From Candidatus Handelsmanbacteria bacterium (GTDB lineage Bacteria > Latescibacterota > UBA2968 > UBA8231): a stretch of 47,223 bases of DNA. The position numbers were made by a program, and so were the translations under genes. Position 1 is the first letter of the stretch, and every line of letters starts with the position of its first letter. The notes beneath the pieces were generated by a model that had not been told where the DNA came from, did not search any database, and worked only from the letters and a program-made list of their open reading frames with translations. Positions 27,070 through 35,776 of this stretch are shown in pieces. Location: the NCBI GenBank assembly GCA_016867395.1, contig VGJS01000033.1:1-47223 (forward strand), read 5' to 3'.

Positions 27070-27102
27070 TCGTAGCGGCAGGGAGAGGCCCCGCCACTAC
27101 GA
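27070..27102. terminator. Hairpin exactly between two convergent stop codons
   Basis: The 34-bp gap between the DUF4336 stop and the convergent PhyH stop is almost wholly an imperfect inverted repeat: TCGTAG (27070-27075) pairs with CTACGA (27097-27102), with further GGC/GCC and GGG/CCC pairs inside and two mismatches. It lacks a clean T run on either side, so it may stop transcription inefficiently from both directions. Confidence 0.45.
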
Positions 27103-27103
27103 G

Positions 27104-27970
27104 TCACCACCGATAAAACTTGTACCCTTTCCCCCGCTCCAGCCCCTCCACCCACAGCCGGCACCACTCGCCGTGGTCGGTGAGCACCGACTGCGGGTTG
27201 GCGCGGCTGCGGCTGATGAAGGAGGGATAGACCTCCCGACCCGAAGGCGTCCCCGTCTGCTGGTAGCGCAGATCCATGCTCCAGCGTATGGAGTCGCTGA
27301 GGTTGGGCGTGGAATTGTGCGGGGTCTCCTTGTGCATCAGGAGCACCTCGCCCTTCTGCATCGGCAGGGGCACTGCCGGCGTCTGGGGCAATTCCCCGTC
27401 CTCCATCACCGCGCTCTTGGTATGGAGGATCCCCTTGCCCACCACGCGCGGGATCACCTGCATGCAGCCGTTCTCCACCGTGGCCTCGCACATGGGGATC
27501 CACACCGTCAGCACCTCGATGGGATCGGCCTCCTCGCGCATCACCGCCGCGTCCTGGTGCCAGCCGGCGATGTGGGTATTGGGGGTCTTGGCGGTCCTGG
27601 AGGGCATCTTGGGCCGCAGATGCTGGATGGGATTGCAGGTGATCTCCGGCCCCACCAGCCCCTCCACCAGGTCCATCAGGTGCTCGTTGCGCAGAAAATC
27701 GAAGAGAGCCCTGCCCCTGAACTGCATGATGTCCAGTTCGTTGTAGATGGTCCCGTCCTCCTCGCAGATCCGCGTCAGCCGCCGCCCGAAGGGCTCGTGC
27801 TCGTGCAACTGGCTGATCTTGCCCTCGGTCTTGAGTTCCCTGGCCCGCTTGTCGATGTACTCCTCGTATTCGCGGATCACCGGGTCCAGGTCGCTGTCCT
27901 GCAACCCGCCCCGCACCACCACGTACCCTTCGCGCTCGAAATGCTCCCTGTACTCCTGGCTCAGTTGCAT
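27104..27970 (-). CDS. Phytanoyl-CoA dioxygenase (PhyH) family protein, tandem copy 2
   Basis: A 288-residue Fe(II)/2-oxoglutarate oxygenase. Start at ATG 27970, preceded by AGGAGAG; longer in-frame extensions run into the upstream gene and lack homology. Iron ligands appear intact: H138 and D140 in GWHQDAA, distal H218 in ETPHNST, and R229 (IRWSMDLRYQ) for 2-oxoglutarate. It starts DYREH...GYVVVRGGL with DSDLDPVIREYEEYIDKR, shared with the adjacent copy, and the two are clearly tandem duplicates that have diverged. The substrate is unknown; it cannot be assumed to be phytanoyl-CoA. Confidence 0.92.
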   Translation of the reverse strand: MQLSQEYREHFEREGYVVVRGGLQDSDLDPVIREYEEYIDKRARELKTEGKISQLHEHEPFGRRLTRICEEDGTIYNELDIMQFRGRALFDFLRNEHLMDLVEGLVGPEITCNPIQHLRPKMPSRTAKTPNTHIAGWHQDAAVMREEADPIEVLTVWIPMCEATVENGCMQVIPRVVGKGILHTKSAVMEDGELPQTPAVPLPMQKGEVLLMHKETPHNSTPNLSDSIRWSMDLRYQQTGTPSGREVYPSFISRSRANPQSVLTDHGEWCRLWVEGLERGKGYKFYRW

Positions 27971-27980
27971 TTTCTCTCTC

Positions 27981-28868
27981 CTAGTTCCAGCGGTGGCCGC
28001 GCATGCCCTTGCCGCGCTCCAGGGCCTCGACCCAGCGGCGCGACCACTCGGCGTGGTCGGCGAGCACACTGTCGGGGTTTGCCCGGCTGCGGGCGACAAA
28101 ATCGGGATGGAAGGGCCGGCCCGTGGGCGTGCCGGTCTCCTGGTAGCGCAGGTCCATGCTCCAGCGGATATTCTCCGTGGTATTGGCCGTGGAGCGGTGG
28201 GGGATCTCCTTGTGCATCAACAATAGATCTCCCTTCTGCATCGGCAGGGTCAGCACCGCGCTCTGGGGCATCTCCTCATCCATGATCACCGTGCCTACCC
28301 CCGGCTTGGTGTGGTGCTGCATCAGGCCTTTGCCGTGGGTGCGGGGGATGATCTGGAGGCAGCCGTTCTCCACCGTGGCCTCGGTCAGGGGTATCCAGAC
28401 GGTCAGGATGAAGTAGGGGTCGGCGTCGGCCCAGGTGACCCCGGCGTCCTGGTGCCAGGGCGCCACATGCGGGTCGCCTCCCTCGGGGGTGAGGCCAGCC
28501 GGCAGCTTGGGGCGGATGTGCTGGATGGGGCTGCAAGTGATCTCCGGCCCGACAATGCCTTCGACGATGTCGAGCAGGTTTTCATTGCGCAAAAACTCAA
28601 AAGAGGCCCTGCCGCGCAGGTGCATGATGTCCAGTTCCCGGTACATGGCGTTGTGCTCGCGGCAGATGTGGGCCAGCCGGCGCTCAAAGGGCTCGCCCTC
28701 ATGCAGCGAGGAGATCTTGCCCTCGGACTTCAGCTCCCGCGCTCTTTTGTCGATGTGGGCCTCGTACTCGCGGATCACCGGGTCCAGGTCGCCGTCCTTC
28801 AACCCTCCCCGGACCACCAGGTAGCCCTCTGCCTTGAACTGCTCGATCTGCGCCGCCTTCAGCGTCAT
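27981..28868 (-). CDS. Phytanoyl-CoA dioxygenase (PhyH) family protein, tandem copy 1
   Basis: A 295-residue paralogue of the gene 10 bp downstream, with which it forms an operon from the promoter at 28899-28927. The iron site is complete (H139-Q-D141 in PWHQDAG, H224 in EIPHRST), with R235 in NIRWSMDLRYQETG. AGGAGAGG precedes the ATG. Compared with copy 2 it has a few extra residues before the HxD and a longer HGKGLMQHHTKPG loop, which may alter substrate choice. Cytoplasmic, no signal peptide. Divergent from the sugar kinase gene. Confidence 0.93.
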   Translation of the reverse strand: MTLKAAQIEQFKAEGYLVVRGGLKDGDLDPVIREYEAHIDKRARELKSEGKISSLHEGEPFERRLAHICREHNAMYRELDIMHLRGRASFEFLRNENLLDIVEGIVGPEITCSPIQHIRPKLPAGLTPEGGDPHVAPWHQDAGVTWADADPYFILTVWIPLTEATVENGCLQIIPRTHGKGLMQHHTKPGVGTVIMDEEMPQSAVLTLPMQKGDLLLMHKEIPHRSTANTTENIRWSMDLRYQETGTPTGRPFHPDFVARSRANPDSVLADHAEWSRRWVEALERGKGMRGHRWN

Positions 28869-28898
28869 CGGTCCTCTCCTTTGGTTGCGGAAGGGAAA

Positions 28899-28927
28899 AA
28901 TATAACCAGCGCCACGGCGCCGGCCAA
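28899..28927 (-). promoter_or_regulatory. Sigma70-like promoter for the PhyH pair
   Basis: On the minus strand TTGGCC (28922-28927) and TATATT (28899-28904) are separated by 17 bp. The -10 box matches at five of six positions and the -35 at four. It lies 30-60 bp before the ATG of PhyH copy 1, within the 95-bp divergent gap to the kinase gene. Confidence 0.55.
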
Positions 28928-28963
28928 CTTGCCTTTGGGCCGCCCTCGCCCTAAGTTGGCCCC

Positions 28964-30334
28964 ATGACCCCCTACCTGCTCGTCGATTTCGGCACCACCA
29001 GTACCAAGGCCGCCCTGGTGGACCTGGACACCGGCGCCTTCGCCCATCCCCAGCGCTACCCGGCCATCCCCAGCATCCCCGGCCCGAGCGGGCATTTTGA
29101 ACTCCCTCTCGGAGCCCTGCGCCGCCGCTTTCTCGAGATCTGCGCCGACGGGCAGGCCCAGGCCCCTCTGCACGGCATTCTCCTGTGCAGCGAGATGCAC
29201 GGCTTCGCCCTGCTCGACGCCCAGGACCAGCCCCTGGGCAACTACATCAGTTGGAAGGACGAGCGCTCCCGCCATCCCCTGGGGGGACAGGATACCTTCT
29301 CCCTGGTGGCCGGGCAGTTGGGCCCGGACTTCAAGCAGCTTACCGGCATGCGCCCCCGGCCCGGCTTTCCGCTGATGAACCTGATCCACCAGGGCCGCGC
29401 CGCCGCCCTGCCCAACCGGGCCCTCCTGCTCTCCCTGCCCTGCTGGCTTTCCCGCTGCTGCGGCGAGGCGACCGGGCTGATCCACCCCACCATGCTGGCG
29501 GGTATGGCGCTGTACGACCTGGGGCGCAGCGAGGTCTCCGCCGAACTCCTTGCCCTCGTGCGCGACCTCACCGGCTGCACCCTGGACCTGGGCCGGCCCG
29601 CCCCACCGCAGGCCGTGGCCGGGTACTGGTGCCAGGACGGGGCGCGGGTGCCCATCTACGCGGGGGTGGGCGACCACCAGTGCGCGGTGCTGGGGGCGGC
29701 CAATCTCCCCGGGCAGAGCCTCTCCCTCAACCTGGGTACCGGCTCCCAGGCTTCGGTCATCGGGGGCGAAAGCCATAACGAGGAGCTGGAAACCCGGCCC
29801 TTTTTCGACGAACTGCCCCTGCAGACCATCACCCACATCCCCGCCGGCCGCGCCCTGGCCGCTCACCTCGGCTTTCTCTCCCAGATCCGGGGGAGCGAGG
29901 CGCAGGGGTTCTGGGACCTGCTCGCCGCCCTGGGCGAGGCCGAGTTGGCCGGGGCCACCATGCATTTTGACCTGAGCATGTTCAAGAGCGCCCGGGGGTA
30001 CCAAGAGGGTGGAGGCATCACAGGCATCGAGGAGGACGCCTACACCCTGGAGAACTACCTCTCCTCCCTGCTGCGCTCCTTCCTCGACCAGTACCTGGAG
30101 GTGCGGGACCTCCTCGACCCGCCCCATCAGCTCGCCCAGGCCATCCTAAGCGGCGGCCTGGCCCGCAACCTGCCCCGGCTACACCAGCTCTTCGCCCGCC
30201 GCGCCGGCCTGGAGGCCCTGCCGGCCACCCCGCTGGACGAAACCCTGCTGGGCCTGCGCACCCTGGCCCTGGTCGCCGACGGGCGGGCCGCCACGGTCCT
30301 CGAAGCGCAAAGGATCTTTGGCCGCGCCTGTTGA
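28964..30334 (+). CDS. FGGY-family carbohydrate kinase (sedoheptulokinase-like)
   Basis: A 456-residue cytosolic sugar kinase that would phosphorylate a sugar using ATP. The phosphate-binding start YLLVDFGTTSTKAALVDLD, the middle AGVGDHQCAVLGA and LNLGTGSQASVI, and the C-terminal LSGGLARNLPRL are all FGGY landmarks. The general pattern is nearest to the sedoheptulokinase/xylulokinase side of the family, but the substrate cannot be fixed. No clear Shine-Dalgarno. Proximity to the PhyH pair and the sugar importer suggests a role in processing an imported carbohydrate, which is inference. Confidence 0.88.
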   Translation: MTPYLLVDFGTTSTKAALVDLDTGAFAHPQRYPAIPSIPGPSGHFELPLGALRRRFLEICADGQAQAPLHGILLCSEMHGFALLDAQDQPLGNYISWKDERSRHPLGGQDTFSLVAGQLGPDFKQLTGMRPRPGFPLMNLIHQGRAAALPNRALLLSLPCWLSRCCGEATGLIHPTMLAGMALYDLGRSEVSAELLALVRDLTGCTLDLGRPAPPQAVAGYWCQDGARVPIYAGVGDHQCAVLGAANLPGQSLSLNLGTGSQASVIGGESHNEELETRPFFDELPLQTITHIPAGRALAAHLGFLSQIRGSEAQGFWDLLAALGEAELAGATMHFDLSMFKSARGYQEGGGITGIEEDAYTLENYLSSLLRSFLDQYLEVRDLLDPPHQLAQAILSGGLARNLPRLHQLFARRAGLEALPATPLDETLLGLRTLALVADGRAATVLEAQRIFGRAC

Positions 30335-30371
30335 GCGGATTTTGACGCCGATACTTTACATCCCAAAGTTT

Positions 30372-30400
30372 TTGACAATACAGTAGCACGGGCTTTAACT
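30372..30400 (+). promoter_or_regulatory. Possible promoter upstream of the disrupted membrane gene and HTH regulator
   Basis: A perfect TTGACA (30372-30377) is followed by TTTAAC (30394-30399, 16-bp spacing, four of six matches) or TTAACT (17-bp). It sits in the only lower-G+C spot between the kinase stop and ATG 30408, and would serve the pseudogene and the winged-helix gene. Confidence 0.4.
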
Positions 30401-30407
30401 CATCGGC

Positions 30408-30984
30408 ATGACCACCGACCCTCCCTTCACTCCCTCGGCCCCCCAGCGCGCCCTCGATGAATTGCGCCAGATCCGCCGGCTCCTTCACCACCGTGCCAGG
30501 CTGGGCCAACGTGGGGATGGGTCTGATCGGCGCCACCGGCGCCTATCTGGCCCACGGCCAAACCGAGCCTACCGCCTGGCTTGGCACCTGGCTGGGGGCC
30601 GCGAGCGCAGCCTTTGCCCTGGGACTGCTGGCATCCTCCACAAGGACCGAACTGCCCGCCTGCCCCTGCGCAGCGAACCGGCCCGCCGGTTCTTTCTCGG
30701 ACTGGGGCCGCCCCTCTTAGTAGGCACCCTGCTCACCGGGGTCTTTTGGAGCCATCACCTGGCCGAACTGCTGCCGGCGGCTTGGCTGCTCCTCTACGGA
30801 TACGGGGTGGCGACCGGGGGGCAGCGTCGATCAAGGTCGTGCCGCTGATGGGGGTTGCTTTGTGGCGATAGGTGCGGTGGCCTGCCTGGCCCCGCCCGCC
30901 TGGGGGGATTTCCTGCTGGGATGCGGCTTTGGAGGGCTACACTTCGGTTTCGGCCTGTACATCGCCTGGAGACACGGTGGCTGA
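30408..30984 (+). pseudogene. Frameshifted small membrane-protein gene
   Basis: Switching forward frames gives one continuous protein: MTTDPPFTP...ALDELRQIRRLL (frame of ATG 30408), then VPGWANVGMGLIGATGAYLA and TWLGAASAAFALGLL in another frame, then RRFFLGLGPPLLVGTLLTG and AAWLLLYGYGVATGG back in the first, and finally CFVAIGAVACLAPPAWGDFL with a LHFGFGLYIAWRHGG end. The pieces make a four-helix membrane protein of about 190 residues of the kind often encoded just before a winged-helix regulator. Three frame changes are needed, so it is broken, or this stretch is poorly sequenced. Its stop overlaps the start of the regulator. Confidence 0.6.
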
Positions 30985-31327
30985 GCGCGCCCGCGCCCGC
31001 CGGTCCGCTCCGAGTGGTGCCCCGGCCCTGCAGGCCATCCGCGGCCTGGGCAAAAGTAGCGCCACCAACCGACTGATCCAAGAGCGCCTGCGCCTGGCCA
31101 TTGTCAGCGCCCTGGCGATCAACGAGAAACTGAGCTTCTCCGAGTTGCGCCAGATCCTCGACACCACCGACGGCAACCTCAGCGTCCACGCCCGCAAGCT
31201 CGAAGAAGCCGGGTACGTCGAGTGCAGCAAGTACTTCGCCCACCGCGTGCCCCGCACCGATTACCGGCTCACAGCCAAAGGCAGGCAGGCGCTGATGGAG
31301 GCCCTGGTGCGGGCCATGCGTCAATGA
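30977..31327 (+). CDS. Winged-helix transcriptional regulator (HTH_34/MarR-like)
   Basis: A 116-residue DNA-binding protein. GTG 30977 is chosen because it overlaps the stop of the preceding reading frame (GTGGCTGA), the usual coupling arrangement; upstream in-frame codons have no domain. The winged helix is clear: NRLIQERLRLAIVSALAINE, LSFSELRQILDTTDGNLSVH (recognition helix), KLEEAGYVECSKYF and TDYRLTAKGRQALMEAL. No ligand or metal-binding domain. Such regulators usually control the adjacent membrane-protein genes, both of which are damaged here while the regulator is intact. Confidence 0.85.
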   Translation: MAERARARRSAPSGAPALQAIRGLGKSSATNRLIQERLRLAIVSALAINEKLSFSELRQILDTTDGNLSVHARKLEEAGYVECSKYFAHRVPRTDYRLTAKGRQALMEALVRAMRQ

Positions 31328-31342
31328 CACCTTGAGACCCCG

Positions 31343-32653
31343 GTAATCAACCGCGATCCATTCGAAGCGGCGCGAGGCGACGCCGCTGCCCGGGAACGCC
31401 TCTACCGCCAGGCCCTGGCCAAACAGGACGAGGCCGCCTTCAGGGAATGCATCAGCCGCAGCAGCCAGGCCCATCCCGACGAGCCGCTGCTGGCGGGTTG
31501 CGCCTACCGCCTGGACTTGCGCCCTCTGCGCGAGGTCTCCGCCCCTGCAAGCCAGGCCAACCACTGGATCGCGGCCCTGGCCGACAGTGCGCTCATGGGC
31601 TTCCTGACCTTCCTCGCCGCCGATGGCTGGCCCCCGGTCCCCAGCCCATAGATCACCAGCCCGCTCTTCTGGATCGGCTGGAGCCCCCTGGCCGGGCTGG
31701 GCTTGCTCGGCTTCCCGGCCCTGCCCGGGGCAACGCTAGCCGGCCGGACCAGCACGTGACCTACCTGCCGGCCCTCTTCATGGCCCTGCTCGCCGCGTGC
31801 CCAGCCCTCCTCTTCTGGGGCCGGGCCGACACTCGCCCAGGTCGCCATCCTGCACCTGCCCTTCGCGGCCTGGGCGGCCTTGGGGGGGCGGGCCTGTCCC
31901 TGGGGCCGCCCCGACCCGCCGGCGCAGGGCCACGCCTTACTGGTAAAGTCCATGAAGATCCTGGTGACCGGAGGGCTTTACTTCGGCGCCTGGATGGTTT
32001 TCGTCGGCCTGACCTGCGGCATCTTCGCCGCCCTTGGTTTTAAGCCCTCCCCAGAGACCATCCAGGCCGCAGCCGCCTGGGGCATCGGCGCGGTCCCGCT
32101 GCTAGCCCTGGCCAGCGCCAGTGATCCGGCCCGCCCGCCCACTTCCCAGCGCTGGGACACCGGCCTGGCCCGCCTGCTGCGCATCCTGACCTGGATCTTC
32201 CTGGCCCTGGCGGTGCTGGCGGTGTACGTCTGCTGGTTTGTCCCCGCCTATTTCTGGTGGCCCTTTGAGGAACAGGAGGTGCTGATCGTCTACAACGCGA
32301 CGGTCATGGCCATCATCGCCTTGATGACCGCCGCCCTGGCCGATCCCGGGGAGCAGCGCTCCCCCACCCAGGATACCGCCCTGCGCTGGCAGTTCCTGGC
32401 CCTGGGCTGCCTTAGCTCTCTAATCAATCTCTGCGCCCTGGCCGCCATCGTCAGCCGCACCCTCGACTACGGCCTGACCCCCAACCGCCATGAGGTGCTG
32501 AGATGGAACCTGGTCACCTTAGTCAACCTGGGCCTGGCGCTGGTCTGCCAGTGGCGGGCCCGCCGGGGCGACTGGGCAACCGCCCTGCTGGCGGCCCTGT
32601 GGACCCTGTGGGTGCTGATGGGCCTGCCCTGGGCCCTCTCAGACCCGGCTTAG
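31343..32653 (+). pseudogene. Large polytopic membrane protein, N-terminal half disrupted
   Basis: The frame that follows the regulator's stop reads INRDPFEAARGDAAARERLY, ALAKQDEAAFRECI and ALMGFLTFLAADGWPPVP, then hits TAG near 31649. ITSPLFWIGWSPLAGLGLLG continues in frame after that stop, and the gene then shifts frame towards HLPFAAWAALGG. It then runs open from about 31951 to 32653 (SMKILVTGGLYFGAWMVFVG, AAAWGIGAVPLLALAS, YVCWFVPAYFWWPFEEQEVL, CLSSLINLCALAAIVSRTL, YGLTPNRHEVLRWNLVTL). The membrane portion has the RTLxYGLTPNRxxVLxWN signature typical of DUF4153-like proteins. No start codon is visible at the N-terminus. The intact 234-residue C-terminal part from ATG 31951 could still be made, but the ancestral gene encoded about 430 residues. 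Confidence 0.62.
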
Positions 32654-35600
32654 GAGGCCATGCTCTCCCGGAGCCTGCGCGAGAGCAGCCGCATCATCGA
32701 GAAGGCGATGGAGGAGTAGCGGCGCAGGATGCGCTCCAGGTCGCGGCGCTGCAGCGAGAGCAGGTGGACCTCCGAGACGGCCACCACCGAGGCCGAGCGC
32801 GGCTCGTCGTCCAAGAGCGCCATGTCCCCGAAGACCTGCTTCTCCGCCAGGGCGGCGATGGGGGCCTCGGATCCGGCCTTGCGCACCTCCAGCCCGCCGC
32901 TGACCACGATGTACATCTTGTCCCCCCGCGTGCCCTCCTCGATCACCACCGCTCCAGGGCGCACGCTCTCCTCCTGCATGGACAGGGCCACATGGTGCAG
33001 CTCCTCCAGGGGCAGGGCCGCAAAGAGGGAGGAGCCCTTGAGGAAGGCGATCTTGTCCATAATGGTTAGGGGCTGATCTACGGCGCTCATCGCCGGTCCT
33101 CCTTTCGCGACAGATAGCTGTGCCACCAGGGCCCCGGCCTCCGGGGCCAGGATCCTGGCGCGGGGTGATTCCACCAATCGCTGCTGCCCCAGGGCCGAGG
33201 CCGTCCATACCGCCGCCATCTGGGTCCAGCGATCCGGGGTGTCCAGCAGGCCGGACAGCAACTCCTCCAGGCCCATCGCCGCTGATTCCCGGGGCCCTTC
33301 TTCTTGGGTGGCCTCAATCAGATGCAGGAGCAGCTTGAGCATCCCTGGGTCGCCGATGTTTTCGAGCAACTCCACCGCCTGGTCCCGTCCCTCCGGGTCG
33401 CTACCGCCGAGGCGTTCGAGCAGATCACTGACCACCCCGCCATCGCTGAGGGCGCCCAGAAGCCGGATCACCCCGTTCTGCACCAAATGGATCTGCAGGC
33501 GCAACTGGTCGATCAGCAACTCCACCGCCGGCAGCCCGGCGCTGGGAGCCAGCAGGCGGATGGCCCCCAGGTGGCGGTTGGCCTCCAGCAACCGGGAACG
33601 GCACGAATCCATCAGCGCCGGCCCTAGTGCCGGGTCGTCCATGCGGATCAGGGCGGCCAGCAGCCCTTCCCAGGCTTTGAGGGGGAGTTCGGGTAGGGCC
33701 TCCAATAGGGCTCGGCGCGGGGCGGCCCCACTGATCGCCTCCAGCGCCTCCACCGCCGCTTCCACCACGTCGGGGTCGGGGTCCTCCAGCGCGGCCAGGT
33801 ATTCCCCGGCTTCGCCGCCCCGCTGGGCCAGGCTGCGCAGGGCGGCCTCGCGCACCCCCGGATGGGCGTGCTGGAGCAGGGCCCGCACCTGGGGGAAACT
33901 GCCCTCGGGCATCACCTGGGCCACGCGGATGCCGGCGCTGATCTGGCTCACCTCCTCGCCGGCCAAGAAGGATTCGACCAGGGCCCGCCGCCGCGACACG
34001 GTGCCCTCGTCCCCCAGGCCCTCCAGCACCGCGCACAACTCGGCCTGCAGCGCCACGTTGCCGGCCTCCCGCTCCAGGCGGGGAGCCACCGCCGCGATCA
34101 ACTCCTGCCGCCGCCCCCCCGCTCCCCCCACCCGCAGGGCTAGGGCCCGGGCGGCGCTCTGCCGCACCTCGGGGTCCTCGTCGTCCAGGCGGGGCAGGAT
34201 GTGATCCAGGCCCTCGGCCGCCGCCCCGCCGGGCCCCAGGGCTTCTAATGCGGCGCTGCGGATACGCGGATTGGGGTGGTCGATCAGGGGCAGGCAGGCC
34301 GCCGCCGCCGCCGGCCCGGGGTTTTTCTGGAGGATCTCGATGCCCAACTGCCGGACCTGGTCGTCGCGGTGCTGCAACAGGCTGTTAGCGAAATCCCCCG
34401 AGCTGGCGATTAGCTTACGCATCGATTCCAGGGCCGCCGCATCGTCCACGGTAACATCCTGCTCGCGCAACGCCCGGATCAACACCTCGGTGTACCTCTG
34501 GCTGAGGTACCAGCCCCCCCCCACCATCGCCGCGCTCAGCCCGGCGAGGGCTAGGAACATCCCCTCCAGGGTGATTATGCCCCCGGCATGGAGGCCGGTC
34601 AGGCCGGCCCCCGCCAGGCCCCCCACCAGCATGAATCCACCCTCCATAATCATACGCGCCCCGTCGCTGTGGCGCTGGGGCACCAGCTTGATCAGCACCT
34701 GGTAGGTGGGCGCCACCACGCTGTCCAAGAGCAGGAAGTTGACCAGATTGAGGGCAAAGACCGCCCACAACTGGTCCAACATCCCCCCCCCACCAAAAGC
34801 TGCCCCCAACGCCAGGACCACCGCCAAATACACCCCACAGACCCAGGTGTAGACGCTGCCGGCTCCTGCCCAGCGCAGCACCCGCCGCAGCAGGAAGGTG
34901 GTGACAACCAGGGTGCCGATCCCGGTGGCCCCGTAGAAGAGCCCGAAGAACCCGGTGGTCTGGGCCTCGCTGGGGAAACAAGCCGCGGCGGCGACGTTGA
35001 AGGCGTAGTGGATGGCGGTGTACAGGGCCAGGACGGCGATGGAGAGAACGAAGAGGGCCTGCAGGTACCGGGAGCGGCCGCAGAAACGCAGGTTTTCGGC
35101 GAAGCTGGCCCTTTCCTCCTCCCCGCCGTGGTGGGAGACCACGAAATAGCGCCGGACCAGGGGCCAGGACAGGGCGAGGATCAGCCCCAGGGCCAGGGCC
35201 GCCAGGCCGTAAAGCTGCCAGGATTCGAGCCGGGGCCCCAGGACGCGGACCAGGAAACCGCCGCTGATGTCGCCGATGGTGGCGCTGGCAGCGAAGAGAG
35301 GAAAGAAAACCTTGGCCCGGGAGCTGTAGCAAATCCCCCCGGCCATCACCCAGACCTGGAAGCCGGTCAAGCTGCGCACCAATTCGGAGGAGATGAAAAG
35401 CCAGGGGTAGAAACCCGCCCCCAGCGGGCTGGACCCGGCCGCGGCCTCGCGCCAGAGCATCCAGACATTGAAAAGCAGCGCTGCCCCCAAACCGCCCAGC
35501 ATGCCAAAGAGCAGGCGCTGGCGCGAAAACCGCGCACTCAACGCCGAAAGCACCACCATGTTCAGGGAGAAGAGCAGGGCCACGGCCGTGTACATCAGGG

Positions 35601-35757
35601 GCAGTTGATCCACCCCGGCCCGGCTGTTGAAGACCGCCGCGGCCACGCTCTTGACGATGCCGTCGGCGAGGTTGGCCAGCAGGAAGATGGCCCCCGCGTG
35701 CAGCAGGCGCGGCACCTCGTGGCGCCGCAGGTTGAAGAGCTTGAGCAACCGGGTCAT
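32650..35757 (-). CDS. Transporter-like membrane protein fused to HEAT repeats and a cyclic-nucleotide-binding domain
   Basis: A 1,035-residue protein. Start set at ATG 35757 (MTRLLKLFNLRRHEVPRLLH); upstream in-frame codons are arginine- and glycine-rich and overlap the preceding gene. Residues about 1-425 hold about twelve membrane segments in a nucleotide-translocase (Npt1/Npt2, TLC)/MFS-like arrangement (AGAIFLLANLADGIVKSV, YTAVALLFSLNMVVLSAL, AASATIGDISGGFLVRVL). Residues about 460-850 are HEAT-like repeats (LIDHPNPRIRSAALEALGPG, RLDDEDPEVRQSAARALALR). The end is a cNMP domain (DKIAFLKGSSLFAALPLEEL, IEEGTRGDKMYIVVSGGLEV, GDMALLDDEPRSASVVA), a classic phosphate-binding cassette with Arg. 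Known relatives with this order exist; substrate and ligand are unknown. Last gene of the minus-strand cluster, 19 bp from its neighbour. Confidence 0.88.
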   Translation of the reverse strand: MTRLLKLFNLRRHEVPRLLHAGAIFLLANLADGIVKSVAAAVFNSRAGVDQLPLMYTAVALLFSLNMVVLSALSARFSRQRLLFGMLGGLGAALLFNVWMLWREAAAGSSPLGAGFYPWLFISSELVRSLTGFQVWVMAGGICYSSRAKVFFPLFAASATIGDISGGFLVRVLGPRLESWQLYGLAALALGLILALSWPLVRRYFVVSHHGGEEERASFAENLRFCGRSRYLQALFVLSIAVLALYTAIHYAFNVAAAACFPSEAQTTGFFGLFYGATGIGTLVVTTFLLRRVLRWAGAGSVYTWVCGVYLAVVLALGAAFGGGGMLDQLWAVFALNLVNFLLLDSVVAPTYQVLIKLVPQRHSDGARMIMEGGFMLVGGLAGAGLTGLHAGGIITLEGMFLALAGLSAAMVGGGWYLSQRYTEVLIRALREQDVTVDDAAALESMRKLIASSGDFANSLLQHRDDQVRQLGIEILQKNPGPAAAAACLPLIDHPNPRIRSAALEALGPGGAAAEGLDHILPRLDDEDPEVRQSAARALALRVGGAGGRRQELIAAVAPRLEREAGNVALQAELCAVLEGLGDEGTVSRRRALVESFLAGEEVSQISAGIRVAQVMPEGSFPQVRALLQHAHPGVREAALRSLAQRGGEAGEYLAALEDPDPDVVEAAVEALEAISGAAPRRALLEALPELPLKAWEGLLAALIRMDDPALGPALMDSCRSRLLEANRHLGAIRLLAPSAGLPAVELLIDQLRLQIHLVQNGVIRLLGALSDGGVVSDLLERLGGSDPEGRDQAVELLENIGDPGMLKLLLHLIEATQEEGPRESAAMGLEELLSGLLDTPDRWTQMAAVWTASALGQQRLVESPRARILAPEAGALVAQLSVAKGGPAMSAVDQPLTIMDKIAFLKGSSLFAALPLEELHHVALSMQEESVRPGAVVIEEGTRGDKMYIVVSGGLEVRKAGSEAPIAALAEKQVFGDMALLDDEPRSASVVAVSEVHLLSLQRRDLERILRRYSSIAFSMMRLLSRRLRESMAS

Positions 35758-35776
35758 CGGCGCGGCGCTGGCAGGG

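Noticed and set aside
27971-28099. Extension of PhyH copy 2 to 28099
   Set aside because: It runs into the 3' end of PhyH copy 1 in another frame and bypasses the good ribosome site before ATG 27970.
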